Of a DNA stretch of 37,167 nucleotides, positions 26,755 to 35,169 are shown in pieces. Numbering within the stretch: the stretch's first letter is position 1; the number at the start of each line of letters is the position of its first letter. The position numbers and the translations under genes are program-made. The stretch is from Priestia endophytica DSM 13796 (GTDB lineage: Bacteria; Bacillota; Bacilli; Bacillales; Bacillaceae_H). The stretch spans positions 1 through 37,167 of the forward strand of contig NZ_FOXX01000026.1 in assembly GCF_900115845.1 (NCBI RefSeq). The letters run 5' to 3'. The notes beneath the pieces are model-generated. The model worked only from the letters and a program-made list of their open reading frames with translations, made no database searches and had not been told where the DNA came from.

Positions 26755-28236
26755 ATGCATATTAAAATGAATGGTATTCATAAAGCATTTGGAACAAACC
26801 AAGTGTTGTTAGGGGTGGATTTCGAATTAAAAGAAGGTGAAGTTCACGCTTTGATGGGAGAGAACGGAGCCGGAAAATCGACGATGATGAACATCTTAAC
26901 TGGTCTTCATAAAGGCGATCAAGGAACCATCTTCATTGATGGAAAAGAAACATATTTTAAGAGCCCAAAAGAAGCGGAGCAGTATGGTATTGCGTTTATT
27001 CATCAAGAGTTAAATGTTTGGCCGGATATGACTGTACTTGATAACCTGTTTATTGGAAAAGAACTGAAAACACCATTTGGCTTTTTAAAAACGAAAGAAA
27101 TGAAATCGCTATCAAAAAAGCAATTTGAAAAACTCTCGGTTACGATTCCACTTGAGCAAGAAGCAGGGCTTTGTTCAGTTGGTCAGCAACAAATGATTGA
27201 AATTGCCAAAGCACTGATGACAAATGCAAAAGTCATTATCATGGATGAGCCAACTGCTGCATTAACAGAACGTGAAATTCAGAAGCTTTTTGAAGTAATC
27301 AATGCTCTCAAAAAAGAAGGCGTGTCCATTGTCTATATTTCGCACCGAATGGAAGAGATTTTCACCATTTGTGATCGCATTACAGTAATGAGAGATGGTA
27401 AAACCGTTGATACAAAGGCAATTCGGGAAACGAACTTTGATGAGGTTGTCCGGAAGATGGTTGGACGTGAATTAACCGATCGTTTTCCAGAACGAGCACC
27501 AACACTTGGTGAAAAAGTGTTAGAAGTTCGCAATGCTACAAGAAATGGAGCTTTTCAAAAGGTAAGTTTCTCTGTGAAAGAAGGCGAAATCGTTGGAGTA
27601 TCAGGATTGATGGGAGCAGGCCGAACCGAGATTATGCGAGCCTTGTTTGGGTTAGATAAATTAGACGATGGTGAGATATTGGTGAACGGTCAGAAAGTAT
27701 CGATTAGAAATCCATATGAAGCCGTCAAACTAGGCATTGGATTTATTACCGAAGACCGTAAAACAGAAGGACTTATTTTAGATTTTTCGATTCGCGATAA
27801 CATGGCGCTGCCGAACTTAAAAAGCTTTTCTAAAAAAGGGCTTATTGATGATAAGACAGAGAGTGAATTTGTTGATCTATTAATTAAGCGCTTACAAATT
27901 AAAACAGAATCAGGAAAAACAAGTGCGAAAAACCTTTCTGGTGGAAACCAGCAAAAAGTGGTTATTGCCAAATGGGTTGGCATTGGTCCGAAAGTGTTAA
28001 TTTTAGATGAACCAACGCGAGGAGTCGATGTTGGGGCGAAACGTGAAATTTACCAGTTAATGAATGAACTAACAGACAGAGGAGTTGCCATTATTATGGT
28101 CTCGTCTGAGCTTCCTGAAGTGCTTGGCATGAGCGATCGTATCCTCGTTGTTCATGAAGGTAGAATTACAGGTGAATTAATGAAAGAAGAAGCAACACAA
28201 GAAAAAATTATGACATTTGCAACAGGAGGGAAGTAA
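26755..28236 (+). CDS. rbsA: Ribose ABC transporter ATP-binding protein RbsA
   Basis: 493 residues with two ABC domains in one chain, the hallmark of the sugar CUT2 importers. Domain 1 has [27 protein letters not shown] and [14 protein letters not shown]. Domain 2 has a degenerate Walker A ([16 protein letters not shown]), signature [14 protein letters not shown] and [15 protein letters not shown], as usual in RbsA. I chose ATG 26755, with AGAGGTGA five bases upstream; an in-frame GTG at 26746 overlaps that site. It drives import through RbsC. The RbsC start follows the stop by one base. Confidence 0.96.
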   Translation: MHIKMNGIHKAFGTNQVLLGVDFELKEGEVHALMGENGAGKSTMMNILTGLHKGDQGTIFIDGKETYFKSPKEAEQYGIAFIHQELNVWPDMTVLDNLFIGKELKTPFGFLKTKEMKSLSKKQFEKLSVTIPLEQEAGLCSVGQQQMIEIAKALMTNAKVIIMDEPTAALTEREIQKLFEVINALKKEGVSIVYISHRMEEIFTICDRITVMRDGKTVDTKAIRETNFDEVVRKMVGRELTDRFPERAPTLGEKVLEVRNATRNGAFQKVSFSVKEGEIVGVSGLMGAGRTEIMRALFGLDKLDDGEILVNGQKVSIRNPYEAVKLGIGFITEDRKTEGLILDFSIRDNMALPNLKSFSKKGLIDDKTESEFVDLLIKRLQIKTESGKTSAKNLSGGNQQKVVIAKWVGIGPKVLILDEPTRGVDVGAKREIYQLMNELTDRGVAIIMVSSELPEVLGMSDRILVVHEGRITGELMKEEATQEKIMTFATGGK

Positions 28237-28237
28237 C

Positions 28238-29194
28238 ATGAAAACAGCTGTAAACAAAGTGAATCATTTTGATAATTTACTACAAAAGCTTGGACCATTA
28301 CTCGGATTTATTATTTTAGTTGCGATCGTATCTATTTTAAATCCAAGCTTTTTAGAACCACTGAATCTATTAAATTTACTGCGTCAAGTTGCGATTAATG
28401 CGCTTATTGCCTTTGGAATGACATTTGTTATTTTGACAGGCGGGATTGATTTGTCAGTAGGATCGATTTTGGCTCTATCTAGCGCGCTAATTGCTGGAAT
28501 GATTGTATCAGGCATTGACCCGATTTTAGCTATTTTAATTGGATGTATCTTAGGGGCAATAATGGGAGCGATTAACGGTCTTCTTATTACAAAAGGAAAA
28601 ATGGCACCATTTATCGCAACGCTTGCAACAATGACAATTTTCCGTGGATTAACGCTTGTCTATACTGATGGAAACCCGATTACAGGTCTTGGTGAAAACT
28701 ATGCTTTCCAACTATTTGGACGCGGTTATTTCTTAGGTATTCCAGTTCCTGCAATTACGATGATTATCGCATTTGCAGTGCTGTGGGTGATTTTACACAA
28801 AACATCATTTGGCCGTAAAACATATGCCATTGGTGGAAATGAAAAAGCAGCTCTTATTTCAGGCATTAAAGTACCACGAGTAAAAGTGATGATTTATGCG
28901 CTAGCAGGACTTTTATCAGCTTTAGCTGGAGCAATTTTAACATCTCGTTTAAACTCAGCTCAGCCAACAGCAGGAACTTCTTATGAGTTAGATGCGATTG
29001 CGGCTGTTGTATTAGGTGGAACAAGTTTATCGGGTGGCCGTGGTTTAATTGTTGGAACATTGATTGGTGCTTTAATTATTGGAACTTTAAACAATGGCTT
29101 GAACTTATTAGGTGTATCATCATTTTTCCAAATGGTTGTAAAAGGTGTTGTTATCTTAATTGCGGTGTTAATTGATCGTAAAAAATCAGCATAG
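28238..29194 (+). CDS. rbsC: Ribose ABC transporter permease RbsC
   Basis: 318 residues and about eight to ten membrane helices. The CUT2 permease hallmarks are present: IAFGMTFVILTGGIDLSVGSILALS near residue 60-85, the EAA-like segment RKTYAIGGNEKAALISGIKV, and DAIAAVVLGGTSLSGGRG. The start is ATG 28238, with AGGAGGG inside the end of rbsA. RbsC forms the membrane channel of the ribose importer and couples to RbsA and RbsB. Confidence 0.96.
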   Translation: MKTAVNKVNHFDNLLQKLGPLLGFIILVAIVSILNPSFLEPLNLLNLLRQVAINALIAFGMTFVILTGGIDLSVGSILALSSALIAGMIVSGIDPILAILIGCILGAIMGAINGLLITKGKMAPFIATLATMTIFRGLTLVYTDGNPITGLGENYAFQLFGRGYFLGIPVPAITMIIAFAVLWVILHKTSFGRKTYAIGGNEKAALISGIKVPRVKVMIYALAGLLSALAGAILTSRLNSAQPTAGTSYELDAIAAVVLGGTSLSGGRGLIVGTLIGALIIGTLNNGLNLLGVSSFFQMVVKGVVILIAVLIDRKKSA

Positions 29195-29206
29195 GAGGGG
29201 TTCTCA

Positions 29207-30124
29207 TTGAAAAAGGTCTTACTTGTACTCATGTCGTTTTCACTTCTTATTCTAGCGGCTTGTTCATTAGAGCCTCCAGAATGGGCAAAACCAAAGAAAA
29301 AAGGAAACTTAGAAGATATTAAAATTGGCTTATCGGTTTCTACGTTAAATAACCCGTTCTTTGTTTCATTAAAAAATGGAGCTGTAAAAGAGGCGAAAAA
29401 GCAAGGAATGGACGTTGTGATTGTTGACGCACAGAACGATTCAGCTAAGCAAGTTAACGATGTTGAAGATTTACTACAACAAGGTGTTGATGTTTTACTG
29501 ATTAACCCAACAGATTCAGCAGCTATTTCAACAGCTGTTCAATCAGCTAACAACATTGGTATTCCTGTTGTTACATTAGATCGTTCAGCAGATAAAGGAA
29601 AGGTCGAAACGTTAGTTGCTTCTGACAATGTAAAGGGTGGCGAAATGGCAGCTGATTACATTGTTGAAAAGTTAGGTGAAGGAGCGAAAGTAGCCGAACT
29701 GGAAGGAACTCCAGGGGCATCTGCAACACGTGAACGAGGCAAAGGATTTCATAATGTAGCAGATCAAAAGCTTGATGTTGCGGCAAAACAGTCTGCAGAT
29801 TTTGATCGTACTAAAGGCTTGAATGTTATGGAGAACTTACTGCAAGGAAACTCAGATATTAAAGCGGTATTCGCTCATAATGATGAAATGGCACTAGGAG
29901 CTATCCAAGCAATTAACAGCTCAGGGCGAGATGTTCTTGTGGTTGGATTTGATGGAAATGAAGATGCTGTTAATGCTGTAAAAGAAGGGAAGTTGGCGGC
30001 AACTGTGGCACAGCAACCAGAATTAATTGGTGAGCTAGCTGTTAAAGCAGCAAGTGATGTTCTAAAAGGCAAGAAAGTTGAAGAGAATATTGCAGCACCG
30101 TTGAAGTTAATGACGAAGGAGTAA
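29207..30124 (+). CDS. rbsB: Ribose-binding lipoprotein RbsB
   Basis: 305 residues. A lipoprotein signal peptide ends in the lipobox ILAAC with Cys19. The mature part is a periplasmic-binding fold of the ribose type: [30 protein letters not shown] (first segment), [26 protein letters not shown], and [11 protein letters not shown]. The start is TTG 29207, six bases after AGGAGGGG, and no ATG gives the signal peptide. It is the last gene of the operon; a hairpin follows at 30129-30165. Confidence 0.95.
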   Translation: MKKVLLVLMSFSLLILAACSLEPPEWAKPKKKGNLEDIKIGLSVSTLNNPFFVSLKNGAVKEAKKQGMDVVIVDAQNDSAKQVNDVEDLLQQGVDVLLINPTDSAAISTAVQSANNIGIPVVTLDRSADKGKVETLVASDNVKGGEMAADYIVEKLGEGAKVAELEGTPGASATRERGKGFHNVADQKLDVAAKQSADFDRTKGLNVMENLLQGNSDIKAVFAHNDEMALGAIQAINSSGRDVLVVGFDGNEDAVNAVKEGKLAATVAQQPELIGELAVKAASDVLKGKKVEENIAAPLKLMTKE

Positions 30125-30128
30125 TGAA

Positions 30129-30168
30129 AAAGCATCATGCGCCCTTTAGGGGAGTATGATGCTTTCAA
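30129..30168 (+). terminator. rbs operon terminator (weak T tract)
   Basis: AAAGCATCAT (30129-30138) pairs perfectly with ATGATGCTTT (30156-30165), with further pairing CCC/GGG in the loop. The downstream run is only TTTC, so termination may be incomplete. Confidence 0.7.
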
Positions 30169-30217
30169 AATTGTACAAACGTTAGAAACTAAAATATAAT
30201 AATATCGACAATAAACA

Positions 30218-30302
30218 TTTTACAGGGGAACTCATACGAGTTGAGAAGGTGAAAACCTGACCCTTTGAACCTGAGAGTTAATACTCGCGTAGGGAGTAAA
30301 AG
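30218..30302 (+). promoter_or_regulatory. TPP riboswitch (THI element)
   Basis: The conserved TPP aptamer core is present: TTGAGA at 30241-30246 (usually CTGAGA), ACCCTTTGAACCTGA at 30259-30273, TAAT at 30278-30281 and GCGTAGGGA near 30287-30295. P1 forms from TTTTAC (30218-30223) and GTAAAA (30296-30301). The 3' strand of P1 also lies in AGTAAAAG (30295-30302), which is complementary to CTTTTACT (30334-30341), the left arm of the downstream terminator. TPP binding should therefore free the terminator and switch the downstream dehydrogenase gene off. Confidence 0.95.
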
Positions 30303-30331
30303 TATACAGTTTGTACATGAAGAATGTTCAG

Positions 30332-30364
30332 CCCTTTTACTTTGGACGAGTAAAGGGGTTTTTT
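30332..30364 (+). terminator. Riboswitch-controlled terminator
   Basis: CCCTTTTACT (30332-30341) pairs with AGTAAAGGGG (30349-30358), with one G-U pair and a 7-nt loop, followed by T6. The left arm is shared with the antiterminator pairing to 30295-30302. It lies between the TPP aptamer and the SDR gene. Confidence 0.9.
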
Positions 30365-30421
30365 GTATTCACTCTCTCTTTCAAGTTTATTGTAAATACG
30401 AGATTGAAAGGAATTTGTTCG

Positions 30422-31183
30422 ATGAAAAACTTCAAAGGAATTGCATTAGTAACAGGAGCAAGTAGAGGATTAGGATCTGAGATTGCAAGAACGTTCGTAG
30501 AAAATGGATACGGTGTTGTTGTGAATTATTATCAGAACAAAGAGAGTGCCGAAATGTTAGTAAATGAGTTAGGGAAAGAAAACGCAATTGCACTTTATGC
30601 TGATATTACAAATAAACATGATGTTGAAAAGTTAGTGAACCAAACGATTAAGCATTACGGATATATTAATATTATTATCAACAATGCTCTTATAAATTTT
30701 AAATTTGATCCAAATGCACAAGAGCCTGTCCATGAGTTAAGCTGGGAGAAATATGTAGAACAGTTTGAAGGATCTGTTCATGGAGCATTGAATACTATTC
30801 AAGCAGCGTTACCATATTTGAAAGAAACAGATAATGCGAGGGTTGTGAATATTGGTACAAATTTATTTCAGAATCCCATTGTCCCTTATCATCAATATAC
30901 AACAGGAAAAGCAGCTCTAGTTGGGTTTACAAGAAACATGGCAAAAGAGCTTGGACAATATGGCATTACGGTCAATATGGTATCAGGTGGTCTTTTACAA
31001 ACAACAGATGCTAGTGCCCTTACAACAGAGGAAGTGTTCAAGATTGTCGCAAGTAGTTCTGCTTTAAATCGTGTTACCACCCCAAAAGATGTAGCTGAAA
31101 CAGTGGTATTCTTAGGATCTGACAGAGCTAAAGGAATTACAGGACAAAATATTGTAGTTGATAGTGGCTTAACGATGAACTAA
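30422..31183 (+). CDS. Short-chain dehydrogenase/reductase (FabG-like) under TPP control
   Basis: 253 residues of the classical SDR family. The cofactor motif is TGASRGLG (residues 11-18) and NNAL (88-91) replaces the usual NNAG. The catalytic YxxxK is Tyr159 and Lys163 (YTTGK). The serine normally 13 residues before the Tyr is Thr146 (VVNIGTNLF), so the catalytic Ser is replaced by Thr. ATG 30422 has GAAAGGA upstream; an earlier in-frame start at 30311 would put the terminator hairpin in the coding region. The TPP riboswitch suggests a role in thiamine synthesis, salvage or response. The substrate is unknown; automatic labels such as 3-oxoacyl-ACP reductase would be unreliable. Confidence 0.9.
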   Translation: MKNFKGIALVTGASRGLGSEIARTFVENGYGVVVNYYQNKESAEMLVNELGKENAIALYADITNKHDVEKLVNQTIKHYGYINIIINNALINFKFDPNAQEPVHELSWEKYVEQFEGSVHGALNTIQAALPYLKETDNARVVNIGTNLFQNPIVPYHQYTTGKAALVGFTRNMAKELGQYGITVNMVSGGLLQTTDASALTTEEVFKIVASSSALNRVTTPKDVAETVVFLGSDRAKGITGQNIVVDSGLTMN

Positions 31184-31274
31184 AGATGCACTTAATAAGG
31201 GGAATGAAAAACGAAATATGCTGCTAAGATGGCGTATAGGATATTTTATAAGCATATGAAAGGAATGAAGAAAA

Positions 31275-31803
31275 ATGTATGATTCTCCTTATATGTATTC
31301 CTATCCTTATTACGTACAACAGCCAGTATTTCAAGTAGCGTCCAGGTCTAATCCATATGAAGCTTATTCCTATTGGTACAGCAGAGAAAAAATTGAGTTA
31401 AAAGAGTACGGAAGACAGCCATTTGTAGTGAATATTAATGAAGCCACTAAGCAAAATAAAACATTCCGTACAGCCTTATGGACAGGACGTTCAGGTTACA
31501 TTAATGAGTATTAAACAAGGAGAAGACATTGGGCTTGAAATTCATCCGAAAACAGATCAATTTTTAAGGGTTGAAGAAGGGCGAGGACTCGTTCAGATGG
31601 GAAAAACAAAAAATAACTTATCCTTTCGGAAAAGAGTTTCTGATGATGATATCATTATGGTACCTTCGGGGACATGGCATAATGTCACAAATATAGGGGA
31701 TAGACCATTGAAGGTTTACTCTATTTATGCACCCCCTGAGCATCCGTTTGGTACGATGCATCGAACGAAAAGAGAGGCGATAGCTGCTGAACGAGAGAAT
31801 TAA
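31275..31803 (+). pseudogene. Cupin-domain protein, frameshifted
   Basis: Two overlapping frames together make one cupin protein of about 175 residues. The first (31275-31514) gives a Tyr-rich N-terminus and QPFVVNINEATKQNKTFRTALWTG. The second continues DVQVTLMSIKQGEDIGLEIHPKTDQ ... FLRVEEGRGLVQMG ... VPSGTWHNVTNIG ... SIYAPPEHPFGTMHRTK (quoted in pieces), carrying both cupin motifs and its metal-binding His/Glu residues. The switch is needed at about 31480-31492. Relatives from memory read WTGKHLQVTLMSI, so a 5-base (or 2-base) deletion after GGACGT fits. ATG 31275 lies behind a weak AAAGGAATG. A sequencing error cannot be excluded. A terminator follows at 31861. Confidence 0.8.
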
Positions 31804-31860
31804 TTAGTGTAAATTGCATCTATAAATATAGATTTAAAGGAAAGATAGAGAGAACTATGA

Positions 31861-31900
31861 AAGAAGGCTGTTTCTTTATTAGAGAAACAGCCTTCTTTTT
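31861..31900. terminator. Terminator after the cupin gene
   Basis: AAGAAGGCTGTTTCT (31861-31875) pairs with AGAAACAGCCTTCTT (31883-31897), a perfect 15-bp stem with a 7-nt loop, followed by T residues. Confidence 0.92.
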
Positions 31901-32012
31901 ATAGGGGATTTAAAATTAACAGACTTTTTAAAAAAATATGGACAACAAAAATGATTGCTTGTATACTTGTATTGTAAGTTATTTGTAATACAAGTATACA
32001 GGTTGATTTTCT

Positions 32013-32206
32013 TATAAAATATTTAATATAGGAATTGCAGAACAAAATGTAGCTGAAATTGTGGTAGGACTTGCAACAACAGGTAGAATTCCTTTTATAA
32101 GCACTTACACAATCTTTTGTAAGCACTTACGCAGTCTTTGATTTATTTCAAATGGCAGAGCAGATTAGAAAGGAAGTTTGTTACCCTAATTTAGTTGATA
32201 GGTAGT
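32013..32206 (+). pseudogene. Transketolase C-terminal subunit remnant
   Basis: Translation of 32013-32120 gives YKIFNIGIAEQNVAEIVVG and then LATTGRIPFISTYTIF, the conserved FxNxGIAEQN and LATTGKIPFxS motifs of the transketolase pyrimidine-binding (B-subunit) domain. A 22-bp imperfect tandem duplication (32099-32120 and 32121-32142, four differences) shifts the frame. After it the protein resumes as AVFDLFQMAEQIRKEVCYPNLVD, again transketolase-like. There is no start codon, no upstream domain and no C-terminus. It is therefore a decayed fragment of a split transketolase gene, sitting just before the MFS porter gene. Confidence 0.82.
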
Positions 32207-32237
32207 AACTCTTGAATTCTATTACCTTCAGCTTTAA

Positions 32238-32252
32238 TGAAAGCGCTTTACA
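32238..32252. promoter_or_regulatory. Palindromic cre-like site before the MFS porter
   Basis: TGAAAGCGCTTTACA contains the perfect palindrome AAAGCGCTTT and resembles a CcpA cre site with one extra base in the right half. It lies about 100 bases before the porter start. The region 31901-32344 otherwise holds the transketolase remnant and a leader with repeated GCCAAAAAA units (about 32306-32330). Confidence 0.4.
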
Positions 32253-32344
32253 AAATTGAGGATATTTGAAAGTAGGGGGGATAAGGAAGCAAGGTTAAAA
32301 GAAAAGGCCAAAAAAGCCAAAAAAGCCTAAAAGGGGGATTTATC

Positions 32345-33697
32345 TTGAATCAACTTGAATTAGAACGTTCTACAACAAGGAAAGTAACGCTTCGACTAAT
32401 TCCGTTTCTATTCCTATGTTTTATTATCGCAATACTAGATAGGGTGAATATTGGATTTGCGGCACTACAAATGAATGAAGATCTTGGGTTCTCCAATGCA
32501 GTCTTTGGATTAGGAGCGGGAATTTTCTTTATTGGTTATTTTTTATTGGAAGTACCAGGAAGTGCGATGATGACAAAGATTGGGGCAAGAAAATGGATTA
32601 GCCGCATTATGGTAACATGGGCGATTATCGCCATTTTCATGGCATTTGTTCAAACTCCTACGCAGTTTTATATTGCTCGTTTCCTTTTAGGGGTGGCGGA
32701 AGCTAGTTTCTATCCTTGTATGGTTTACTATTTGAGCGGTTTCTTTCAAACAAAACACCATGCTAAAGCTATTGCAGGATTTATGCTTGCTATTCCAGGA
32801 GCAAATGCTATAGGTGCGCCTCTCTCTACGTTTCTATTAGGAATTGACTGGTTGGGTTTAGCAGGGTGGCAATGGCTATTTATTTTAGAAGCTATTCCAG
32901 CATTCATTTTAGGTATTATATGTTACTTTTATCTTGATGACAGGCTTGAAGATGTGAACTGGTTAAATCGTAATGAAAAGGAATGGCTGATGAGTGTGAT
33001 TGCAAAAGAAAGACAGGAAAAAGAAGAAGTAAAGCATTACACTTTTGCGCAAGCTTTAAAAGATCGGGATGTATTGATTTTATCAATTGGATACTTCTGT
33101 TGGATGGTGGGCTATTACGGTATTAATATGTTTCTCCCTACCATTTCTCAAGGCTTAGTAGAAGCAACATCCCTAAGTACACAAGGTATGGGGTGGGTAC
33201 TAGGATTGATGTATACCATTGCCATGGTCGTAATGATTATGGTTGGTAATCACTCTGATAAAAAGAATGAAAGACGTTGGCATGTGGCGATTTGTTTAAC
33301 AACTAGTGCAGTGGCTATGATTGCGAGTAGCTATGTAGCAAGCACAAGCATTGTCTTATCATTTATCTTTTTAACCATTGCTTTATGTGGAGCATTTGGA
33401 GCATACTCTCCATTCTGGGCTATTCCGCCTTCATTTCTAACAGGAGCAGCTGCTGGAGGAGCCATTGCGCTCATTAACAGTGTTGGAAACCTTGGGGGGT
33501 TCTTTGGTCCTTATATAGTTGGATACATTAAAGATGTTACAGGTTCTTTTAATACAAGTATGATTTTTCTAGGAGTTAGTTTAGTGATTGGAGCAGCGAT
33601 TATTCTATTTTTAGTAAAGCAATCAGGTAAAGCAGTTAGTCACAAAGTGGAGGAAGACATTGAACAATCTGATTTAAAGAACTCTATTAATACATGA
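32345..33697 (+). CDS. MFS transporter, anion:cation symporter (ACS) family
   Basis: 450 residues with 12 predicted membrane helices. The N-terminus RKVTLRLIPFLFLCFIIAILDRVNIGFAAL and the loop LLEVPGSAMMTKIGARKWISRIMVTW match the ACS branch (tartrate, phthalate, hexuronate and glucarate porters). It therefore probably imports a carboxylated sugar or other organic anion. The start is TTG 32345, seven bases after AAGGGGG. It lies downstream of a transketolase remnant and, across an IS element, next to a GntR regulator and an rpiB-like gene, which suggests it once belonged to a sugar-acid catabolic locus. The gene itself looks intact. Confidence 0.9.
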   Translation: MNQLELERSTTRKVTLRLIPFLFLCFIIAILDRVNIGFAALQMNEDLGFSNAVFGLGAGIFFIGYFLLEVPGSAMMTKIGARKWISRIMVTWAIIAIFMAFVQTPTQFYIARFLLGVAEASFYPCMVYYLSGFFQTKHHAKAIAGFMLAIPGANAIGAPLSTFLLGIDWLGLAGWQWLFILEAIPAFILGIICYFYLDDRLEDVNWLNRNEKEWLMSVIAKERQEKEEVKHYTFAQALKDRDVLILSIGYFCWMVGYYGINMFLPTISQGLVEATSLSTQGMGWVLGLMYTIAMVVMIMVGNHSDKKNERRWHVAICLTTSAVAMIASSYVASTSIVLSFIFLTIALCGAFGAYSPFWAIPPSFLTGAAAGGAIALINSVGNLGGFFGPYIVGYIKDVTGSFNTSMIFLGVSLVIGAAIILFLVKQSGKAVSHKVEEDIEQSDLKNSINT

Positions 33698-33814
33698 TTT
33701 GTAAAAATCTTTGTTGGCTTACTTTATAAAAAGGATATAACGTTCTTCATACAAAAAGGATGCACATAATGGTCTTATCCCCGTCAAGTAGACAATTAAT
33801 AAAAGGTTCACTTA

Positions 33815-34732
33815 TTAGGCAGCCTTAGCTCTATATTCAGTAGGGCTAAGGTTATTTAATTTTTTTTGAAAACGTTTATTATTATAAAACTTAATATAAT
33901 TTTTTACTGCTTCTTTAACCTCATTCGAACTCTCAAATGGGTATCGGTAAAAACATTCAGCTTTAAAGTGGCTAAAAAAACTCTCCATACAAGCGTTATC
34001 TAAACAATTTCCTTTTCTAGACATGCTTTGCTTAATGTTGTATCTTTTTAATAGCTTGTTATATTTTATTGAGGTGTACTGGAATCCTTGATCGCTATGT
34101 AATAGGGGGCCTTTCACATCTCTTTTTTTTATGGCTCCTTTTACTGTATCAGCCACTAGTTTAAGATCATTTCTTTCGCTTATTTTATATGAAATAATCT
34201 CATTGTTGTAAAGGTCTAGTATCGTAGATAAATAGAGTTTTATTCCGTTAAATGGTAGATAGGTTATATCAGTTACCCATTTTTCATTTGGGCGTGTAGC
34301 TGAAAATTCTCTGTTTAAATCGTTCTCTGAAACGACACATTTTTCTTTTCGTCCAAAGTGTTTCCACTTCTTTTCCCGTATCTTCGCTTGAATTCCATTC
34401 GCTTTCATTAAACGATAAATTCTCTTATGATTAACTTTTAAACCATACGTCTTTTTAAGCCAAGTTTGAACTCTTGGGTAACCGTAGCTCCAATTAATAT
34501 CAGGATCTTGTTGGCATTTAATAATCTTAGTTACGATTGATTGATCATCCAACTCCTTATCTGTTGGGTTATCTTGACGTTTTAGCCATTTGTAATAACC
34601 ACTTTTTGAAACACCGGCTATTTTACATAAGGTGAGGATCGTAAATTGATCCGTAAGCTCATGAATTATGTTGTATTTTAACGATTTTTCTTTTCTGATA
34701 TCCTCCCCCTTTTCGCAGCTAAGAGCTTTTTT
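33815..34732 (-). CDS. IS3-family transposase OrfB (DDE domain, made by frameshift)
   Basis: About 305 residues downstream of the shift site. An N-terminal HTH_21-like region (TLCKIAGVSKSGYYKWLKRQDNP) is followed by an rve-type DDE integrase core. The first Asp is in WVTDITYLPF, the second in LHSDQGFQYTS, and the Glu in NACMESFFSHFKAE. The C-terminus is YNNKRFQKKLNNLSPTEYRAKAA. All three catalytic residues are intact. There is no independent ribosome-backed start; the frame opens upstream across A6G (34726-34732), so the protein is most likely made as an OrfAB fusion. An internal ATG at 34552 cuts into the domain and is unlikely as a start. Confidence 0.92.
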   Translation of the reverse strand, partial: KKALSCEKGEDIRKEKSLKYNIIHELTDQFTILTLCKIAGVSKSGYYKWLKRQDNPTDKELDDQSIVTKIIKCQQDPDINWSYGYPRVQTWLKKTYGLKVNHKRIYRLMKANGIQAKIREKKWKHFGRKEKCVVSENDLNREFSATRPNEKWVTDITYLPFNGIKLYLSTILDLYNNEIISYKISERNDLKLVADTVKGAIKKRDVKGPLLHSDQGFQYTSIKYNKLLKRYNIKQSMSRKGNCLDNACMESFFSHFKAECFYRYPFESSNEVKEAVKNYIKFYNNKRFQKKLNNLSPTEYRAKAA

Positions 34733-35007
34733 AAATAGGCGTTCTCTGCTTCTAATCGACTTATTTTTTTTGTATCACTCTCGTGGTCTTTTTTATCTCT
34801 AGCTTTCAGTGGGTTACGAGATGTTCCTCTCTTTTCGTCTAACCCTTGAATTCCTTCTCTTTTATAATGAGCTATCCATCTTTGGACAATTGTATATCCA
34901 ATCTCTAACTCTTTGGAAATTGATCTAATCCCCATATCTTCGTTTTCGTATAAATTAATCGCTTTTAGCTTAATTTCTTTTGTATAGGTTTTTCTAATCT
35001 TCCCCAT
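34678..35007 (-). CDS. IS3-family OrfA (helix-turn-helix protein)
   Basis: 109 residues: MGKIRKTYTKEIKLKAINLYEN..., a helix-turn-helix of the IS3/IS150 OrfA type, followed by a leucine-zipper-like segment (KKISRLEAENAYLKKLL). It binds the IS ends and, when the ribosome slips back one base on AAAAAAG (34726-34732, minus strand), is extended into the OrfAB transposase. I chose ATG 35007 with GGAGGGGAT upstream; an upstream in-frame start at 35058 has no ribosome site. Confidence 0.9.
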   Translation of the reverse strand: MGKIRKTYTKEIKLKAINLYENEDMGIRSISKELEIGYTIVQRWIAHYKREGIQGLDEKRGTSRNPLKARDKKDHESDTKKISRLEAENAYLKKLLAAKRGRISEKKNR

Positions 35008-35169
35008 AAAAAATCCCCTCCATAGAAGACAGTACAATCCTTTCTTTTTACTGTCCACTATAAGGGGATAATAACATAAGGTGCATCCTTTTTTGTTGGC
35101 TCAAAGAACAAGCGCAGATCTTCAAATTTCTATTTAATAGATGACTTAAACATTTCTTCGTGGAACGGC

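Larger units (their letters stand above)
33751..35096 (-). mobile_element. Complete IS3-family element (IS150-like)
   Basis: About 1.35 kb with orfA and orfB in overlapping frames and an A6G frameshift site. The ends carry an imperfect inverted repeat: ACAAAAAGGATGCAC at 33751-33765 against the complement of 35081-35096, with related sequence TTATCCCC just inside on both sides. The exact tips and the target duplication are not clear. The 10-mer TTTGTTGGCT occurs at 33710-33719 and 35092-35101, too far from the left tip to be a normal 3-4 bp duplication. The element lies between the MFS porter and the GntR gene and breaks no recognisable reading frame. Confidence 0.85.

Noticed and set aside
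32306-32330. Repeated GCCAAAAAA units as a CRISPR or other repeat array
   Set aside because: Only two or three short imperfect units with no spacers; probably an unstructured leader before the porter gene.
34552-34554. ATG at 34552 as the start of OrfB
   Set aside because: The frame is open far upstream and contains conserved transposase sequence before this codon; the A6G frameshift explains the true start.
33710-35101. 10-bp direct repeat TTTGTTGGCT on both sides of the IS3 element as target duplication
   Set aside because: It is longer than the 3-4 bp made by this family, and the left copy lies about 30 bases outside the apparent IS tip.
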